A stretch of DNA of 64,000 nucleotides from Myxococcales bacterium (GTDB lineage: Bacteria; Myxococcota_A; Polyangia; Haliangiales; Haliangiaceae): assembly GCA_028287135.1 (NCBI GenBank), contig JAQBQE010000002.1, positions 228,109-292,108 on the forward strand, in the 5' to 3' direction. Below the pieces are notes generated by a model, which ran no database searches, was not told the origin of the DNA, and was given only the letters and a program-made list of their open reading frames with translations. The translations under genes and the position numbers were made by a program. Shown here one piece after another: positions 56,154-64,000 of this stretch (position 1 is its first letter; each line of letters begins with the position of its first letter).

Positions 56154-57187
56154 TGAGCCGGCTCGGTACGCCTGGTCGATCCTTCCTGATCGGTCCGTGT
56201 GTGCTGGGCCTGTTGCTCGTCACCGGCGGCTGCGGCAAGAAGAAGTCACGCGACAACGCGCCATCGCCCGAGGTCACCGGCCTCGCGGCGGTCCCCGCGA
56301 CCGCACAGGTCGTGATCGGCGCGGACATCGGCAAGCTCTCGGGCTCGCCGATCGTCGAGCGTGCGGTGCAGCAGCTCCTGCTGCGTGATCCCAAGCTCGC
56401 CGAGAGCTGGGCGCACGTGCAGGAGAGCTGCAAGCTCGACCTGACCAAGCAGGTCAAGCACGTGATGCTCGCGCTCGGTCCGCCCGGCAAGGGCGCACTG
56501 GGCTCGGGTCCCGTGCTGATGGTCGCGACGGGCGCTCTCTCGGAGCCTGATCTCGCGTCGTGCATTCGCACGATGGTGGGCAAGGGTGGCGGCGCGCTGA
56601 CCGCGAAGACCGTCGCCGGCCGATCGATCTATCAGGTCAAGGACGGCAATCGCACGATGTTCTTTGCGTTCAGTCGCCCCGACACGGTCGTGCTCGGGAC
56701 GAGTGACGCGTGGGTCGTCGACGCTCTCGGCACCGGGCAGAAGGCGCTCGACAACCCCGAGATGAAGACCTGGCTCGGACTGACCGACCAGCATTCACCG
56801 CTGTGGGCGGCAGGTCGCCTCGATGATCGGCTCCGGCAGGGGCTCGTCGCGGCCTCCGGCGGCAAGCTGTCCGCCGGTCCCAGCGCGATCGTCGCAGCGG
56901 TCGACCCGACCGACGGAGCCAAGGTCAACCTCGGCGCCGTGATGTCAAAGCCCAGCGACGCCAAGGCGCTGGAATCGTTTGCTGAAACCGAGCTCAAGAT
57001 GCTCGGGATGGTTGCGCAGATGAAGTCGCTCGGCCCGGTGGTGGCGAAGGTGACCGTCGATGTCGAGGGCTCGGTGGTTCGCTTCCGTGCGCCACTGACC
57101 ATGGACGAGGTCAATCAATTGCTGTCTGTGCTTGACGCAACGCCGACGCCCGAGCAAGTTACCCCCCCTTCCGACGACACGAAGTAG
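56150..57187 (+). CDS. Envelope lipoprotein, paralogue family A2
   Basis: 345 residues. Lipoprotein signal ending in LLVTGGC, then LAAVPATAQVVIGADIGKLSGSPIVERAV, AESWAHVQESCKLDLTKQVKHVMLALG and IVAAVDPTDGAKVNLGAVMSKPSDAKALE. The order matches its neighbours at 55104 and 59379: an opening strand, a Cys around 85-90, a central beta region and a closing helical part. Sequence identity is lower than between those two. ATGA-coupled to the preceding paralogue; ten bases before the basic protein gene. Confidence 0.75.
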   Translation: MMSRLGTPGRSFLIGPCVLGLLLVTGGCGKKKSRDNAPSPEVTGLAAVPATAQVVIGADIGKLSGSPIVERAVQQLLLRDPKLAESWAHVQESCKLDLTKQVKHVMLALGPPGKGALGSGPVLMVATGALSEPDLASCIRTMVGKGGGALTAKTVAGRSIYQVKDGNRTMFFAFSRPDTVVLGTSDAWVVDALGTGQKALDNPEMKTWLGLTDQHSPLWAAGRLDDRLRQGLVAASGGKLSAGPSAIVAAVDPTDGAKVNLGAVMSKPSDAKALESFAETELKMLGMVAQMKSLGPVVAKVTVDVEGSVVRFRAPLTMDEVNQLLSVLDATPTPEQVTPPSDDTK

Positions 57188-57196
57188 GAAATCATC

Positions 57197-57631
57197 ATGG
57201 CGAGCAAGAAGACCGAGAAGGCCCCAGTAGCCCCGCGCAAGACTGCCACCAAGGCGGTCAAGGCGGCCAAGGCTCCGAAGGGTGCCACCATCAAGACGAG
57301 CGCCCGCCATCCGCGCGCGCGCGTCACCGCGATGCACAAGGGCAAGGCCGAGCTGGCCAAGTCCCTCGCTGCTGCTGTTGCGCGCTCGAACGAGGACACC
57401 GACCAGCTCGAGTCGCGCCTCTCGAAGGCGTCGAACGCGCAGCTGCTCCGCCTCCAGAAGGCCGTCGCCTTCGTCAAGGAGAAGTGGGGCAACCGCGACA
57501 AGCTGATCGCCGCGATCGGCGCGGCGGTGGGCAAGAACAAGGACAAGGACTACCTCGCGAAGCTCGACAGCTACTCGCTGCCGCAGCTCGTCGATCTCGC
57601 TCGCTCGAGCGAGCGCCGCGCCCGTAGCTGA
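57197..57631 (+). CDS. Lys/Ala-rich basic protein
   Basis: 144 residues. The N-terminal 45 residues are a KTATKAVKAAKAPK-type tail like the tails of histone H1 or nucleoid proteins. The rest is helical (LAKSLAAAVARSNEDTDQLESRL, RLQKAVAFVKEKWGNRDKLIAAIG). TAGGAAATC lies before the ATG. DNA or RNA binding is plausible but not demonstrated, and no known fold is recognised. It continues the lipoprotein string on the same strand. Confidence 0.6.
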   Translation: MASKKTEKAPVAPRKTATKAVKAAKAPKGATIKTSARHPRARVTAMHKGKAELAKSLAAAVARSNEDTDQLESRLSKASNAQLLRLQKAVAFVKEKWGNRDKLIAAIGAAVGKNKDKDYLAKLDSYSLPQLVDLARSSERRARS

Positions 57632-57651
57632 GTCACGCTTCGACGCGCTCC

Positions 57652-59355
57652 ATGCGCGTTCTGCTGTTCCTTCTGATCGGGCTGTTCGGTGCGGCGAACG
57701 TCGCCGCTGCCGAGCCCGACGAACCGGCTGCCGAGCCCACCACGCCACGTGGAGCGGTGCTCGTCGCCACCGGTGCGCCGTGGCGATGGCAGGTGATCAC
57801 CGCGCCGTCGCTCGCGCCGCAACTCGGTGCGCTCGCCGTCAGCGGCCTCGACGTGGTCGCCGGTCGTTCGACGGCACCCGCGTCGGTGCTCGGCCACGGT
57901 GCTGTGCCCGGGCGCTGGCCGTACGACATCGACGGCGATCCGCTCCGCGTGATCCCGGCACCGGCACCCGACCAGCGGATCGCCGCCGCATTCGGCGTGA
58001 CGACGTTCTCGCTGACCGCCGCCGATCAGGGGCTGGCGATGCTCGAGCTGCGCCTGCGCTACGAGGACGGCGTCGCCGCCTGGCTCAATGGCGTCGAGGT
58101 CGTGCGCGAGGCGCTGCGGTCACGCGCACCGACGGCGCTCGCCGATCGCCCGCACGGCCCGGAGTGGGAGACGTTCTACCTGCCGGTCGCGCCGGGCCTG
58201 CTGCGCCTCGGCCGTAACGTCCTCGCGATCGAGATCCATCCCTCGGCCCGGCACACAGGTCCCTCGCTCGAGCTCGAGCTTCGCGGCCGGCGTGATCGCG
58301 GCATCGTTCGCGGGCCGGTGCTCGCGGACGTCGCGGCGACCTCGGCACGGATCGTCGTCGATACCGATCCCGACCTCGAGGCCGTGCTCGAGTGGGGCAC
58401 CGGCGCGGTGCTCGATCGCAAGGAGCGCAGCCCGGCCGGGAGCCATCACACGTTCTCGCTGACCGGGCTGCCGGAGCGAGCGCAGATCCGCTATCGCGTG
58501 CACGCGGGCGTGACCCCGCCGCAGACCTACGCGTTCCACACCATGCCGGGCGCCGGCGACGTCATCCGGATCGGGATTTACGGAGACGTCCGCGGTGGTC
58601 ACGCGACGCACCGCGCGCTCGTCGAGCAGATGCTCGCGGAGCCGCTCGATCTCGTCGGGGTCACCGGCGACATGGTGCTGCGCGGCGCCGATCAGGCGGA
58701 CTGGCAGCGGTTCTTCGCGATCACGCAGCCGCTGCTCGCGCAGGTGCGGTACCTGCCCGCGATCGGCAACCACGATCTCGGTGCGCGCAACCTCCGCGAT
58801 GTCCTCGTGCTTCCACCGGGGCCGCCGGGCCGCCCCGACGGCACGTACTGGTACAGCTACGACCTCGCCGACGTTCACATCGTCGCGCTCGACTCGAACG
58901 CGTACGAGCTCGTCGACCAGGCGACCTGGCTCGAGGCGGATCTCGCCGCTGCTCGCGCGCGCAAGGTCCGCTCGATCATCGTGCTCACCCATGACGGTCC
59001 GTACTCGCGTGGCTATCACCGCGGCAACGTCGATGCGCGCGCCCGTTACGTCCCGATCCTCGCGAAGCATCACGTGGATCTCGTGCTCTCCGGCCACGAC
59101 CACCTGTATCAGCGCGGGGAGGCCGACGGCATCCGCTACGTGGTCAGCGGCGGTGGCGGCGCCTCGCTGTACGCGATCACGTGCGGCGTCCGCGGCAAGC
59201 CGAGCTGCGCCGTCGACGATGGCATGCAGGCGTCGGCACGCGAGCACCACTTCCTGGTCCTCACGATCGGCGCGTCGGCGATCGAGCTGTGCGCACGGCG
59301 CCCGGATGGCCGGCTGCTCGAGGCATGCACCCGGCTTCCGCTGTGGCGGGGCTAG
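57652..59355 (+). CDS. Exported metallophosphoesterase (purple acid phosphatase-like)
   Basis: 567 residues. Signal peptide (LFLLIGLFGAANVAAA). The first half has a jelly-roll/galactose-binding-like region (LRLRYEDGVAAWLNGVEVVRE, NVLAIEIHPSARHTG) and a fibronectin-like N-domain (ATSARIVVDTDPDLEAVLEWG). The metallophosphoesterase core has GIYGDVRGG, VGVTGDMVLRGAD, PAIGNHDLG, VLTHDGPYS and LVLSGHDHLYQRGE. All metal ligands of the family are present. Located in the periplasm or outside. Between the lipoprotein paralogues. Confidence 0.88.
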   Translation: MRVLLFLLIGLFGAANVAAAEPDEPAAEPTTPRGAVLVATGAPWRWQVITAPSLAPQLGALAVSGLDVVAGRSTAPASVLGHGAVPGRWPYDIDGDPLRVIPAPAPDQRIAAAFGVTTFSLTAADQGLAMLELRLRYEDGVAAWLNGVEVVREALRSRAPTALADRPHGPEWETFYLPVAPGLLRLGRNVLAIEIHPSARHTGPSLELELRGRRDRGIVRGPVLADVAATSARIVVDTDPDLEAVLEWGTGAVLDRKERSPAGSHHTFSLTGLPERAQIRYRVHAGVTPPQTYAFHTMPGAGDVIRIGIYGDVRGGHATHRALVEQMLAEPLDLVGVTGDMVLRGADQADWQRFFAITQPLLAQVRYLPAIGNHDLGARNLRDVLVLPPGPPGRPDGTYWYSYDLADVHIVALDSNAYELVDQATWLEADLAAARARKVRSIIVLTHDGPYSRGYHRGNVDARARYVPILAKHHVDLVLSGHDHLYQRGEADGIRYVVSGGGGASLYAITCGVRGKPSCAVDDGMQASAREHHFLVLTIGASAIELCARRPDGRLLEACTRLPLWRG

Positions 59356-59378
59356 CCCTCCCGGTGTAATCCTCGGGC

Positions 59379-60344
59379 ATGCGCCATCGCCTGTTGCTCG
59401 TCGGTGTTCTTCTGTTCGGCGGCTGTTACAAGGCCGAGCGTGGCACCGGGGCCACGACGGCGCCGAGTAACACGGCACGCGCGGGCGTCGACTACAGTGC
59501 GACGCTCGCCGATCCGATCGGGTTCCTGCCGATCGATAGCGAGGTCGTCGTCAGCCTCGATGCGGAGCAGCTGCGCGGCAGCGAGATCTGGCGGATGCTC
59601 GAGCCCAAGCTGTGGGCCTCGATGGGCTCTTCGCTCGCGGCCTTCAAGGTCGAGTGCGGCTTCGATCCGGTCGCCACGGTCCGCGGCATCACCATCGCGG
59701 CCAAGGGACTCAAGCAGGACAAGCCCGATGCGGTGGTCGTGGTCAGCGGCATCGATCGCGCTCGCCTCACGGAGTGCATGACCCGCACGAGCAAGACCGG
59801 CGAGAAGGGCATCGCGATCGACAAGGACGGCGTGATCACGATGGGGAACCCGCAGGATGGACGCGTCGCGCTTGCGTTCGTCGATGCCTCGACCGTCGTC
59901 GCGCAGGTCGGCGCGCTCGCATCGCACGACGGGTTGTTCGCCATCCTCAAGAGCGGCGCGCCGCTGCGCAAGTCGCCCGCGTTCGTGGAGCTGATCGGTC
60001 AGGTCAACCTCGAGGCCTCGCTGTGGACCGTGGTCAACGGCAACAGCTCGCTGTTCGAGCAGGCCGCTTCGCTCGGCGTGAAGCCCAAGGCGATCTTCGG
60101 CTCGGTCGGCCTGACCAAGGGCCTCGATGCCTCGCTCCGGTTCCGCCTGAGCACGCCACAGGAGGCGCAGTCGATCACCACGATGGCGCAGGGGCAGCTG
60201 TCGATGGCGGTCAACTTCTTCGAGAAGCTCGAGATCACGCAGGACAACGCGGACGTCGTGGTCATCGCGGTGATGACCGAGGCGCAGCTCCAGAACGTCG
60301 TGTCTCTGCTCGGCGGCATGATGGGCTCCGCTGGCACGCCCTGA
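59379..60344 (+). CDS. Envelope lipoprotein, paralogue family A3
   Basis: 321 residues. Lipoprotein signal MRHRLLLVGVLLFGGC, then GFLPIDSEVVVSLDAEQLRGSEIWRMLEPKL, CGFDPVATVRGITIAAKGLKQDKPDAVVVVSG and NGNSSLFEQAASLGVKPKAIFGSVGLTKGL. It mirrors the product of 55104 in nearly every block, so the two are recent paralogues split by a phosphatase and a basic protein gene. Its stop overlaps the next ATG (TGATG). Confidence 0.78.
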   Translation: MRHRLLLVGVLLFGGCYKAERGTGATTAPSNTARAGVDYSATLADPIGFLPIDSEVVVSLDAEQLRGSEIWRMLEPKLWASMGSSLAAFKVECGFDPVATVRGITIAAKGLKQDKPDAVVVVSGIDRARLTECMTRTSKTGEKGIAIDKDGVITMGNPQDGRVALAFVDASTVVAQVGALASHDGLFAILKSGAPLRKSPAFVELIGQVNLEASLWTVVNGNSSLFEQAASLGVKPKAIFGSVGLTKGLDASLRFRLSTPQEAQSITTMAQGQLSMAVNFFEKLEITQDNADVVVIAVMTEAQLQNVVSLLGGMMGSAGTP

Positions 60345-60808
60345 TGGCCGTCGAGAACCCGGGGGCGATCGACATCACCACGCTGGATCGAGCGACCCAG
60401 ACGCACTGGCTCTGGATCATCGCCTGGCGGTCCTGGCGCTCCGCCAAGCACACGACCGAGCTGCTGACGAAGCTGAAAGCGTATGGCGATGCGATCGTCG
60501 ATGGTGTGATCGAGCAGGTGTTCCCCCATTATCGGGCTGCCAAACCGGCGATCCGCATCGACTGTACGAAGGCACCGCCGCTCGCGGTGATCGAAGCCGT
60601 CGCTCAGGCGGTCCGTGGCGCCGGCTACGAGGTCACCAACTGGCACGAGCAGACGCAGCTGTGGAGTGCGCTGCCAGCCGCCAGCACGCCGACCGCTGCG
60701 AAGCCAAGCGCGGCGGCGAAGGCCAAGCCGAAGCAGGAGACGAAGGGGACGGCGAAGCTAAAAGTGAAGGCTGCCAGCGCACGCAGCAAGCCGTCAGCCC
60801 GGAGATGA
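60344..60808 (+). CDS. Small basic protein, unknown
   Basis: Start ATG 60344, sharing bases with the stop of the lipoprotein gene (TGATG). 154 residues: a helical domain (ATQTHWLWIIAWRSWRSAKHTTELLTKLKAYGDAI), a small mixed part (DCTKAPPLAVIEAVAQAVRGAGYEVTNWHEQ) and a Lys/Ala-rich tail (KPSAAAKAKPKQETKGT) like that of the 57197 product. Possible nucleic-acid contact by the tail; not recognised otherwise. Confidence 0.6.
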   Translation: MAVENPGAIDITTLDRATQTHWLWIIAWRSWRSAKHTTELLTKLKAYGDAIVDGVIEQVFPHYRAAKPAIRIDCTKAPPLAVIEAVAQAVRGAGYEVTNWHEQTQLWSALPAASTPTAAKPSAAAKAKPKQETKGTAKLKVKAASARSKPSARR

Positions 60809-60825
60809 GCCGCTGCGGAGATGAG

Positions 60826-60904
60826 CCGCAAAGACGCAAAGGACGACTATGTACATCTTTTGGATCAAGATCCGTTTCTGCTCGGCGTCCTCGGCGTCTT
60901 GCGG
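60826..60904. repeat. CCGCAAAGACGC-type inverted repeat
   Basis: The arm CCGCAAAGACGCAAAGGACG (60826-60845) is mirrored by CGTCCTCGGCGTCTTGCGG (60886-60904), whose complement is CCGCAAGACGCCGAGGACG. The loop of about 40 bases contains GGATCAAGATCC. It belongs to the same sequence family as the units at 36689-36900. Confidence 0.65.
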
Positions 60905-61762
60905 TGAGGGTGACCCGAAGGACGTAGTGCACTTCTTCCACGCTCGGTGGACAAGAAGCAGAGACACAGGGCGCGTTGGGAGGGTCTCCGTGGACGTAGG
61001 CGGGACGGACGAGAGCGTGAGGTTCATGCGGTCGCACGCCCCCGGTTGGTCGACCGCGGGCTCGGTGGTGGTCGCGGCATCCGTTCCGATGCTTCCGATG
61101 TCGGCGGCTCGGTGCTCGCGCGAACGACCCAGCAAAGAGCGCGAGCCGGCCTCCGAGGCTCCGGACCGGTGATGGTTCGAGATTCGCTCGCGGAGCGAGC
61201 AGGTCCGTCGGCCGGTGACCTCGTTGCGGGGGGCGAGCTGCCGTTTAGCTCGACTCGCCACGCACGGGAACGTTCACGCGCTCACGCTGATCGAATCATC
61301 GCAGCGAATCGAGAAACGCTGCCGCAGGAGCTTTCGTTGCGCGGCCAGGAAGTCCTCGTGCCACCGGAAAGTCTGGTTCGTCGTCCTCGCGTCTCCTGAT
61401 GCTGGCAAGTTTCGACACCTCGACCTGAATCGAGAGCGCGTGAGCGGTGGCTCGAGACGTGCCTAGTCATCGGTCTATGTCGTCACCCTTCATCCGGTCT
61501 GTACCAACGGCATGTTCAGTTTGTTCGAACAAGTCGCTTGACAGGATTCATGGCGCATCACGCGTGCAGATCCTGACTCGATCGAAATTCTCGTCGAGGA
61601 ATCGATGACCTAGCCTGTGCGGCGCGTTCGCGAGCGATGAGTCACGCGGTGCAGTCGATGTCATTTTTATCGCGCAGAACGCGTGTGAGAGCGTCGAAGA
61701 TCACCGTGCTATCAAGTGAATGTGCGCGCGTGTGAGCTGCGCGGACAGCACAGGAGGTCAGC
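60905..61762. other. 858-bp gap with no supportable gene
   Basis: Apart from the inverted repeat at its left edge I see no coding frame with family resemblance on either strand. The last 270 bases are less GC-rich than the neighbours and lead into the HNH gene; a TTGACA-like element occurs near 61540 but without a good -10 partner. This part could hold the HNH promoter or degraded DNA. Confidence 0.5.
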
Positions 61763-63493
61763 ATGTCGGGTGGTGCTGCGATGGCGAAGGGTGATGATGG
61801 GATGGTGACCGCGGTGCGCGCGGAGTACTGCAAGAGCCTGCACGAGCGGCTGGTGGCGGGTGCGAAGCGACGCGTGGCGCTCGAGGCGGAAGAGGCGCGC
61901 GACCTGGTGCTCGCCGAGGAGGCCGGCATCTGGCGGGTGTTCGGGTATGTCTCGATGCACGAGTACATGGAACGCGAGCTGCACTATGGGAGGCATGCGG
62001 CCAACGAACGGCTGCGCGTGGCGCACGAGCTGTTCGAATTGCCGATGCTCGCGAAGGTGTTTCGCAGCGGCGACACGCCGTTCTCGGTGATGCGCGAGCT
62101 GACGCGTGTCGTGGTGCCGGAAAACCAGGAAGAGTGGCTGGTGGCCGTCGAGGGGAAGACCGCGGAGCAGGTGCAGCAGATGGTGTCCGGGCTGCGCAAG
62201 GGCGCGAACCCTGACGACCGGCCCGATCCGAAGCTGGTCCGGCACCGGATCGTGATGGACGTCGATGCCGAGACCTTCGCGATCTGGACGGCCGGGCGCT
62301 CGCACGCGGACCAGCGCCATGGTGCGCGGCTCAGCGATGACGAGTTTGCGCGGCAGGCGGCGGCTGCGGTGGTCGACCCGGAGGATGATGGAACGAGGGT
62401 GCCGTGCCTGCACGCGGTGACGACGTGCAAGCAGTGCAAGCGCAGCTCGCTGGTGGCCAACGGATGCGAGACGCCGGTCGACATGGCGACGACCTTGCGG
62501 ATGCTGTGTGACTCGGCGCGCATCGGCGACCTCGAGAGTGACGAGGTCGAGCGGCTGGTGCCGGCGATTCCCAAGCCGACGAAGCGCAAGGCGCTCGTGC
62601 GCGCGAAGTTCGCGTGCGAGGTGCCGGGATGCCGCTCGAAGAAGCACCTCGCCTGTCATCACATCGTGTTCCGTTCGCGTGGCGGGTCGAACAAGCTGTC
62701 GAATATTTTGGTGCTGTGTTCGGGCCACCACACGGCGCTGCATGAAGGCAGGATGTGGATCGCCGGACGATCGCCTGATGGGCTGGTATTCGAGTTCCGG
62801 CGGGACTGGGACGGCGGGATTCACCGCACGCTGACCACGATCCCCGACGATGTGTTCGCGGAGGTCACGAACGAAGTCCCAGCGGGGACGGGCCGCACGG
62901 TCCCAGCGGGGACCACGAGGATCCCAGCCGGGACCACGAGCGCACTCGCAAATGGGGCCTCGAGCGTGCTCCTGGCGGGAACCACGAACGCGGTCCCGGC
63001 GGGGAGCACGAACGCACTCGCAGCAGGGGCAACGAGCGAGATCCTGGCGAGGACCACGAACGCAGTCCGTGCGGTGACCGTGAGCGCAGTCCCAGCGGGG
63101 ACCACCAGCGCACTCGCAGCAGGGGCCTCGAGCGAGATCCTGGCGAGGACCACGAACGCAGTCCGTGCGGTGACCGTGAGCGCAGTCCCAGCGGGGACGG
63201 GCCGCCCGATCCCAGCGGTGACCGTGAGCGCAGTCCCAGCGGTGACCGTGAGCGCAGTCCCAGCGGGGACCGTGAGCGCAGTCCCAGCGGGGACCACGAG
63301 CGAACGCTTGTCTAGGACCACCAACACCAACGCAGTCCCAGCGGGGACCAGGTTGCCAGTTCTCGAGGGCCCCGACGAGGAGCGAGCGGAGATCGATCGT
63401 GTCGTCGCGGCGATGATGTCTGCGCGCTCACGAATCTCGAGAACACGCGCCAGTCGGGACAGCGCCCTAGCGTCCGCTTCACTCACCGAGTGA
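61763..63493 (+). CDS. DUF222/13E12-type HNH endonuclease with octapeptide repeat tail
   Basis: 576 residues with AGGAGG at 61752. The N-terminal 270 residues resemble the DUF222/REP13E12 region (ARDLVLAEEAGIWRVFGYVSMHEYMERELHYG). The HNH nuclease lies at about 283-330 (CEVPGCRSKKHLACHHIVFRSRGG, NILVLCSGHHTALHEG), with the zinc cysteines and catalytic His present. The C-terminal third (about 372-530) is built of imperfect 8-residue units (AVPAGTVS) followed by a charged end. HNH proteins of this type are linked to mobile intron-like or repeat elements. Repeats continue beyond the stop. Confidence 0.87.
   Translation: MSGGAAMAKGDDGMVTAVRAEYCKSLHERLVAGAKRRVALEAEEARDLVLAEEAGIWRVFGYVSMHEYMERELHYGRHAANERLRVAHELFELPMLAKVFRSGDTPFSVMRELTRVVVPENQEEWLVAVEGKTAEQVQQMVSGLRKGANPDDRPDPKLVRHRIVMDVDAETFAIWTAGRSHADQRHGARLSDDEFARQAAAAVVDPEDDGTRVPCLHAVTTCKQCKRSSLVANGCETPVDMATTLRMLCDSARIGDLESDEVERLVPAIPKPTKRKALVRAKFACEVPGCRSKKHLACHHIVFRSRGGSNKLSNILVLCSGHHTALHEGRMWIAGRSPDGLVFEFRRDWDGGIHRTLTTIPDDVFAEVTNEVPAGTGRTVPAGTTRIPAGTTSALANGASSVLLAGTTNAVPAGSTNALAAGATSEILARTTNAVRAVTVSAVPAGTTSALAAGASSEILARTTNAVRAVTVSAVPAGTGRPIPAVTVSAVPAVTVSAVPAGTVSAVPAGTTSERLSRTTNTNAVPAGTRLPVLEGPDEERAEIDRVVAAMMSARSRISRTRASRDSALASASLTE
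62878..63350 (+). repeat. 24-bp tandem repeats inside the HNH gene
   Basis: The unit is GCAGTCCCAGCGGGGACC plus GTGAGC or CACGAGC variants, coding A-V-P-A-G-T-V/T-S, repeated some 15-20 times with length and sequence variants. The open antisense frame it creates (repeated TAGTALTV-type units) is a by-product. Such arrays change length easily by slippage or recombination. Confidence 0.8.
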
Positions 63494-63682
63494 GAAGACG
63501 CACTCTGTGACAATCGAATAGCTGAACGAAGCAGCGCGGCATACGTCTGCTCGTACGAGCAGTGCGTCGGTGGATTCCCGCCGTGAGCAGCCGAACCGCG
63601 AGAGCTCGCGTCAACCGGAACTGCGTCCACCGTCCGCTTCAATCACCGAGGGAGCGGGCACTCTGTGACCATCGAATAGCTG
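63471..63682. repeat. Direct 53-bp repeat at the 3' end of the HNH gene
   Basis: CGTCCGCTTCACTCACCGAG... ending CACTCTGTGACAATCGAATAGCTG (63471-63523) is repeated at 63630-63682 with few changes. The first copy includes the HNH stop codon. The duplicated segment could be left over from an insertion or a second, lost copy of the gene's 3' end. Confidence 0.7.
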
Positions 63683-63850
63683 GCGGCCTTGGAGGGCGAA
63701 CGGGCGAAGCCCGGGTCCTCCCTCACCGCTTGGCGGCCTTGAAGGCCTCGGCGATCAGCGTTCAGGGGCACACGCGCGACCGGGCGAAGCCCGAAAGGTT
63801 CTCCCTCACAGCTTTGCGGCCTCTGCGTCGTTGCGGCTCATCCGGGACGA
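63683..63850. repeat. Two degenerate GCGGCC...CGGGCGAAGCCCG units
   Basis: CGGGCGAAGCCCG hairpins (63703 and 63782 regions) lie in two roughly 80-base units that also share TGGCGGCCTTG and TCTCCCTCAC-type ends, followed by CTCTGCGTCGTTGCGGCTC, related to the CGCAGAG repeat family. No gene is seen in 63494-63879. Confidence 0.5.
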
Positions 63851-63879
63851 CGCGTCCTCCTGTGAACCGCCCGCCGGCG

Positions 63880-64000
63880 CTACTTGATCACGAACGTGGT
63901 CGACGTCGACCCGACGTTGCCGGCCGCATCGGCGACGCGCACCGCGAGGGTGTGCGTGCCGCGCGCGAGGCCCGCGGGGAGCTCGATCCGCAGATCCTCG
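63880..64000 (-). CDS. C-terminus of an Ig-like domain protein (5' part outside window)
   Basis: Reading leftward into the stop at 63882-63880, the last 40 residues are EDLRIELPAGLARGTHTLAVRVADAAGNVGSTSTTFVIK. This is the closing strand pattern of bacterial Ig-like or cadherin-like beta-sandwich domains (AxDxAGNVG), so it is the end of a probable exported or surface protein. The start is beyond the window. Confidence 0.78.
   Translation of the reverse strand, partial: EDLRIELPAGLARGTHTLAVRVADAAGNVGSTSTTFVIK

Noticed and set aside
62821..63642. 273-codon antisense frame made of PAGTALTV repeats
   Set aside because: Direct by-product of the 24-bp repeats of the HNH gene read on the other strand.

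Overview
This is a high-GC (roughly two-thirds G+C), gene-dense chromosomal window. Its gene content points to a myxobacterium-like member of the Myxococcota (Kofleriaceae/Haliangium-type relatives are my best guess). The evidence is sigma-54 enhancer-binding regulators, a membrane Ser/Thr kinase, many outer-membrane lipoproteins, PilZ and PEGA proteins, TonB machinery and NHL/beta-propeller lipoproteins. No rRNA, tRNA, CRISPR array or phage block was found. The taxonomic call is inference.

Layout. 1-11 kb: a two-component system (histidine kinase plus NtrC-type regulator) built around exbB-exbD-tonB, followed further on by a TonB-dependent receptor with a partner lipoprotein. Both transcription units carry GGACA/TGTCC palindromes upstream of a -24/-12 promoter, so they look like one small sigma-54 regulon. 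A Ser/Thr kinase and a kinase relic lie beside it. 11-21 kb: DUF1003 protein, an MA-type metallopeptidase, a PEGA protein, PilZ, then the periplasmic chaperone/PPIase pair and mfd. 21-25 kb: a redox-like cluster holding an AhpD-family gene with an in-frame UGA exactly at its second redox cysteine and a hairpin just downstream (a probable selenoprotein), a small helical partner, and a divergent outer-membrane barrel fused to a thioredoxin domain. 25-37 kb: beta-propeller proteins, metallopeptidase-like protein, Get3/ArsA-like ATPase, biotinyl-domain protein, HtrA-like protease, rlmN, ppa, GST and a coiled-coil lipoprotein. 37-44 kb: repeat cluster, two PEGA lipoprotein-like genes, a second Get3/ArsA-like ATPase, and an operon of MBL hydrolase, PocR-like sigma-54 activator, yacG and methyltransferase. 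44-48 kb: two REP-type (Y1) transposase relatives with tandem repeats between them, a sigma-region-4-like regulator, a triple UspA protein and a PilZ protein. 48-55 kb: a cell-envelope sugar cluster (GT-C transferase, GT2, polysaccharide deacetylase), a decayed four-helix-bundle gene inside inverted repeats, and RNase H. 55-61 kb: three paralogous envelope lipoproteins with a metallophosphatase and a Lys/Ala-rich basic protein. 61-64 kb: an HNH endonuclease of the DUF222/13E12 type with an octapeptide repeat tail, repeat-rich DNA, and the end of an Ig-like protein running off the window.

The strongest items for follow-up are the CxxU AhpD-like selenoprotein candidate, the sigma-54/TonB regulon with matching operators, and the two ATPases whose P-loops each lack a different lysine.
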